DNA of 61,955 nucleotides from Bacteroidales bacterium. GTDB lineage: Bacteria > Bacteroidota > Bacteroidia > Bacteroidales > Bacteroidaceae. The notes under the pieces were generated by a model. That model made no database searches and was not told where the DNA came from. It was given only the letters and a program-made list of their open reading frames with translations. The translations under genes and the position numbers were made by a program. The stretch is taken from NCBI GenBank assembly GCA_004558535.1, contig SFCP01000004.1, forward strand, positions 1 through 61,955, in the 5' to 3' direction. Shown piece by piece: positions 61,330 through 61,955 of this stretch. Each line of letters starts with the position of its first letter. Within the stretch, counting starts at the first letter, position 1.

Positions 61330-61626
61330 TAATATAAACTATGTTAAGGTGCGGTTTTATGGCCTTTTTTGTCACACTGCCTGCGTCGGGCAAAATGCCC
61401 AAGTAGCACCCGGGAAAAACCAAGTGCCTTGTAGTTTTATCGAAGTGCTTTGTAATTTTTTCCAAGTCCTTTGTAGTTTTGCGCAAGTGCCGGGTAATTT
61501 TGCCTCCTGCCGGCTTACTAAAAAGGGGAAAGCCCGTGTGTGTCCGGCTTTCCCCTATGGGTCTACGACAAAGTTACGAAATTTTTTCGGGAAATCCAAA
61601 TCCGCCCTTTTTCGTTTTAACAATTG
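61330..61626 (-). repeat. Dispersed promoter-hairpin-iteron element, copy G
   Basis: On the minus strand: GTTAAAACG (61621-61613), TTTG (61600-61597), 20 nt, TAACTTTG (61576-61569), hairpin GGGGAAAGCC (61555-61546) with GGCTTTCCCC (61534-61525), TTTTT, four 21-bp iterons (61501-61418) and the far end shared with copy F (61330-61376). Copies F and G are direct repeats about 6.6 kb apart. Confidence 0.85.
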
Positions 61627-61747
61627 GGATTCTCCTCTGTGTGCCTCTTGGCAGTACCCATTAGGGTCGTAGCATCATTGTTGAAGTTTTTGGCACAATA
61701 CGGGATTTTCGTCAGCCAACCGTCTTATGCTGCAACTCTTCGTGATT

Positions 61748-61807
61748 TTACAGGCGTTCGAGCGTGGATATTTCCACTTCTCTGCCTATGATTTTGGGGT
61801 ACTTCAT
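61748..61807 (-). pseudogene. Broken start of an AAA-type ATPase gene
   Basis: The 19-residue frame MKYPKIIGREVEISTLERL followed by a stop resembles the first residues of Bacteroidetes ATPases that begin with (K)YP-(x)IIGREEEI-x-x-L, in which a P-loop would follow about 20 residues later. No P-loop is visible in any frame downstream. A TTTTGCAG sequence upstream is a weak promoter match. I read it as the remnant of a deleted gene. Confidence 0.45.
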
Positions 61808-61858
61808 GCCGAATTGTTTTGTTGCGCTGCAAAAGTGCATTTTTAGCTTAGGCGCTTG

Positions 61859-61930
61859 TATTTTCCTGCTTAAAAATCAGCGAAAACGGGGATTTTCTTT
61901 TGAATTTCGCTGATTTTTCAACAGGAAATA
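61859..61930. repeat. Long inverted repeat upstream of the broken ATPase start
   Basis: The arm at 61859-61885 and the arm at 61905-61930 share a perfect 14-bp core (AAAAATCAGCGAAA with TTTCGCTGATTTTT) extended by imperfect pairing (TATTTTCCTGCTT with AACAGGAAATA). It could be the end of a mobile element or a regulatory hairpin. Confidence 0.7.
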
Positions 61931-61955
61931 GCCCCTTTTTCGGACGGTGTATACC

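Larger units (their letters stand above)
61120..61955. other. Right-edge intergenic region
   Basis: It contains copy G of the dispersed element, a broken ATPase start (61748-61807) and a large inverted repeat (61859-61930). Between 61630 and 61745 I see no support for a gene. Confidence 0.6.

Overview
The window comes from a member of the Bacteroidales (Bacteroidota), probably close to Prevotellaceae or Porphyromonadaceae. The evidence is a complete core type IX secretion operon (porP-gldK-gldL-gldM-gldN), a PorX-type response regulator, secreted proteins with type IX C-terminal sorting domains, a three-subunit fumarate reductase, Ptb/Buk genes, the acpP-fabF-rnc order, and promoters of the Bacteroidetes form (TTTG, about 20 nt, TAnnTTTG) in front of many genes. 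It is chromosomal sequence. No phage, plasmid, CRISPR or complete insertion sequence is visible.

Layout. 1-3.9 kb: acpP, fabF and rnc, with a very long repetitive tail on RNase III. 4.7-12.4 kb, minus strand: a secreted alpha/beta hydrolase, a topoisomerase IV A subunit and a P-type calcium ATPase. 12.5-23.1 kb: porX (minus), metF and holB (plus), then the type IX secretion operon on the minus strand. 23.6-24.1 kb: two tiny remnants of secreted proteins. 24.6-28.1 kb: a TGS-domain nucleoside kinase and PEP carboxykinase. 28.4-34.2 kb, minus strand: dut, a TPR lipoprotein, a DUF4292 lipoprotein, an EnvC-like protein and nadA. 34.3-37.5 kb: asparaginase and two parts of a metal/cobalamin ABC importer. 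37.6-39.3 kb: a 5'-nucleotidase split over two genes. 40.2-45.9 kb: a lipoprotein with a DUF5723 protein, then ptb-buk. 46.2-48.3 kb: a decaying tRNA-Leu array and three small genes. 48.6-54.4 kb: a double-domain esterase and frdCAB. 55.2-61.1 kb: two large type IX cargo proteins. At the right edge is a broken ATPase gene start.

The most unusual feature is a dispersed intergenic element present eight times. Each copy has a Bacteroidetes promoter with exactly 20 nt between TTTG and TAnnTTTG, then within about 10-15 nt a hairpin whose sequence varies but whose pairing is kept, usually followed by a T-run, then an array of degenerate 21-bp iterons. This architecture predicts a hairpin RNA of roughly 40-55 nt per copy. 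Two copies in opposite orientation bracket the block holding the secretion operon, and two in direct orientation bracket the cargo gene pair. Independently, several unrelated tandem repeats in the window, coding and non-coding, have periods of 21, 42 or 63 bp.

Functionally the genes fit a saccharolytic or proteolytic anaerobe that uses PEP carboxykinase and fumarate reductase for succinate formation, can make butyrate or branched-chain acids through Ptb/Buk, and exports proteases and adhesin-like proteins by type IX secretion under PorX control. These physiological statements are inference from gene families.
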